From Hymenoscyphus infarciens (Eukaryota; Ascomycota; Leotiomycetes; Helotiales; Helotiaceae): DNA of 64,000 nt. The notes under the pieces are model-generated. The model ran no database searches and was not told where the DNA came from. It saw only the letters and a list, made by a program, of their open reading frames with translations. Location: the NCBI GenBank assembly GCA_001414345.1, contig LLCB01000206.1:44316-108315 (forward strand), read 5' to 3'. How positions within the stretch are numbered: the stretch's first letter is position 1; every line of letters begins with the position of its first letter. Of this stretch, positions 62,501 to 64,000 are shown in pieces. The translations under genes and the position numbers were made by a program.

Positions 62501-63944
62501 TTAAGTATCTAATAATATTATATAAGGTTAGATATATAAAGTTAAAGTTAAATTAGCCTTAATACTTAGTTATATATTAACTTAGACCTTACTTATTTCT
62601 AATAGTTATATAATATACTAAATAGGTCTTTATCTTAGTAAATAAACTATCTTAGAGTAGAGTATTTACTTCTTCTTTCTTATAACTCTAATATATTCTT
62701 AAATAAACTACTCTCTATAATCTATCTTACTTTAGAGCTAATTAGATAGTACTTAGTATTCTTACTATAATATATAAATATTATAGTAAGTTAAAAGTAT
62801 CTTATAACCTTATAGTATCTTATAGTATTAATACTTTATATTATTATTAATTATTATTAGATTCCTTATAAAGCTAGTCTTCTATTACTTATATTAGTAT
62901 ACTAAGAATAGTATAAACGTAATCCTTAGTTTTCTAATATTAATTAGTCTACTTATTTTTATAATACTAAGATCTCTATCTCTCTTATTAAATAGAAGCG
63001 CTTTCTAAAAAATTAAGTAAATATTAATTAATTAAACTTTTTAATCTAAGCTAATTAGCTAGAACTTTATTACTTCTAGCGTTTTAACCTCTTAAACTTA
63101 TATTTCTTCTAAACCTACCTTATTTTATATAAATACTAATAATTCTTATTATACTATTATTACTTCTACTAGTACTAATAATTCTTAATATATAGTTATT
63201 ATATTTAGAGCTCTTATAACCTCTTAGAATACTTTTTAAAAGTTATCTTATATCTCTTTCTAAATATCTACTTACTATAAATCTTTTTATAAATCTCTTT
63301 ATATAACTATATAGTTATCTTAGTTACTTATATCTATATATTAATTAAGTATTTTTTTATATTTACTAAGCCTATTTAACACCTATACTATTAATAACAC
63401 TATTAATAATACTAATAATAATAATAATATACTTAATCTTAATAATACTAGTTATAGAGATATTTTAGAATATATAAGTAAAATAGGATTATAACTTACC
63501 TTATTTTAATAAAGTTTTATAAATAAAGCTTTAAATTTTCTTAAAATATAAGTTAGTATTATAAGAATTACTAAAATCTAGATTAATATAGTATTTAATT
63601 ATACTTATTAAAGCTTCTAAACTAGTCTTTTATTAATTAAAAGATATACTATTAAAAAATCTAAGTATTTTACTAAGTATTAAGATAGCTTATTAAAGTC
63701 TATAGTTCTTAAGACTTTTTTATATATTAGTCGATTCTACTATATAGTTATTAGAAAGCTTAAATTTCTAGATAATACTATTACTAAATATAAGTAAATT
63801 TAAATAATTATATACTAAAGAAAAAAGTAATATTTAAGACTTATTTCTTATAATAAGTTAAAAGGTCTTAATATTTCTAATATTTTACTTAATCGTTACT
63901 ATAAATAAGTTATAGTTTATAGTTTATATTCTAATATAATTATC

Positions 63945-64000
63945 TTTTTTTTTTTTTTTTTTATTTTTTTTTTTAGATTTTTTAGAATTTTATTTTTTTT
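63945..64000. repeat. T-rich homopolymer tract at window end
   Basis: An 18-T run (63945-63962) is followed by further T-runs broken by a few A and G. It could be the tail of a minus-strand element lying beyond the window, or a contig end with low-complexity sequence. Confidence 0.5.

Larger units (their letters stand above)
53296..64000. repeat. RIP-saturated transposon graveyard
   Basis: About 10.7 kb of extremely AT-rich DNA with CpA, TpG and also CpG nearly absent and stop codons in all frames. No element ends or coding domains could be recognised by eye. The loss of CpG on top of CpA/TpG suggests stronger or longer exposure (RIP plus methyl-cytosine deamination) than in the 41.9-47.5 kb block. 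A minisatellite at 59.2-59.55 kb and T-runs at the end are listed separately. Confidence 0.85.

Overview
The window looks like a chromosome piece from a filamentous ascomycete (Pezizomycotina). Genes have short introns (about 45-150 bp) with GTANGT-type donors, CTAAC/CTGAC-like branch points and AG acceptors. There are fungal-specific families (Zn2Cys6 factor, FSH1 hydrolase, DUF1772, Wbp11-type splicing factor, RSC9). Long AT-rich blocks almost lack CpA and TpG dinucleotides, which is the footprint of repeat-induced point mutation (RIP). The style of the proteins suggests Leotiomycetes, but that is inference only.

Layout. 1-684 is RIP-degraded repeat that runs into a truncated gene (685-1110). 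1111-4451 has little or no convincing coding sequence. 4452-41327 is the gene-rich core. It holds a secreted APP1-type phosphatidate phosphatase divergent from a secreted glycoprotein of unknown function, a GNAT acetyltransferase, a small frameshifted ORF, a zinc alcohol dehydrogenase pseudogene, an FSH1-type serine hydrolase, a VOC/glyoxalase-fold protein, a double zinc-finger transcription factor, the RSC9 remodeller subunit divergent from a Rec114-like meiotic protein, an unknown basic protein, methionine sulfoxide reductase B, an ArfGAP, a Sft1/Bet1-type SNARE, a Ysc84-SH3 actin-patch protein, a glucose oxidase-like GMC enzyme and a DUF1772 membrane protein. Exon structures were worked out by hand and each closes in frame to a stop.

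Two non-autonomous DNA transposons sit between core genes: a 905-bp element with long terminal inverted repeats and internal heptamer, octamer and 51-bp arrays (17209-18113), and a 535-bp hAT-like MITE with a perfect 8-bp target duplication (26197-26731). Two degenerate repeat fields (about 25.2-25.9 kb and 28.8-29.3 kb) match no family I recognise.

41.9-47.5 kb is RIP-destroyed. It contains two nested large inverted repeats; the bigger is a pair of small LTR elements lying tail to tail around 45,110. 47.56-49.16 kb is a gene island: one F-box-like pseudogene and an intact Wbp11-type splicing factor gene. 49.38-53.29 kb is a satellite of about 44-bp self-complementary units, interrupted by one solo LTR with a 5-bp target duplication. 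53.3-64.0 kb is an AT-rich transposon graveyard with no long ORF and one 60-bp minisatellite.

Functionally the core mixes housekeeping genes (chromatin, splicing, vesicle traffic, endocytosis, meiosis) with secreted or small-molecule enzymes. I see no clear biosynthetic cluster, although 8.4-16.6 kb groups a GNAT enzyme, a dead ADH, a serine hydrolase, a VOC protein and a transcription factor. The most unusual content is structural DNA, not proteins.
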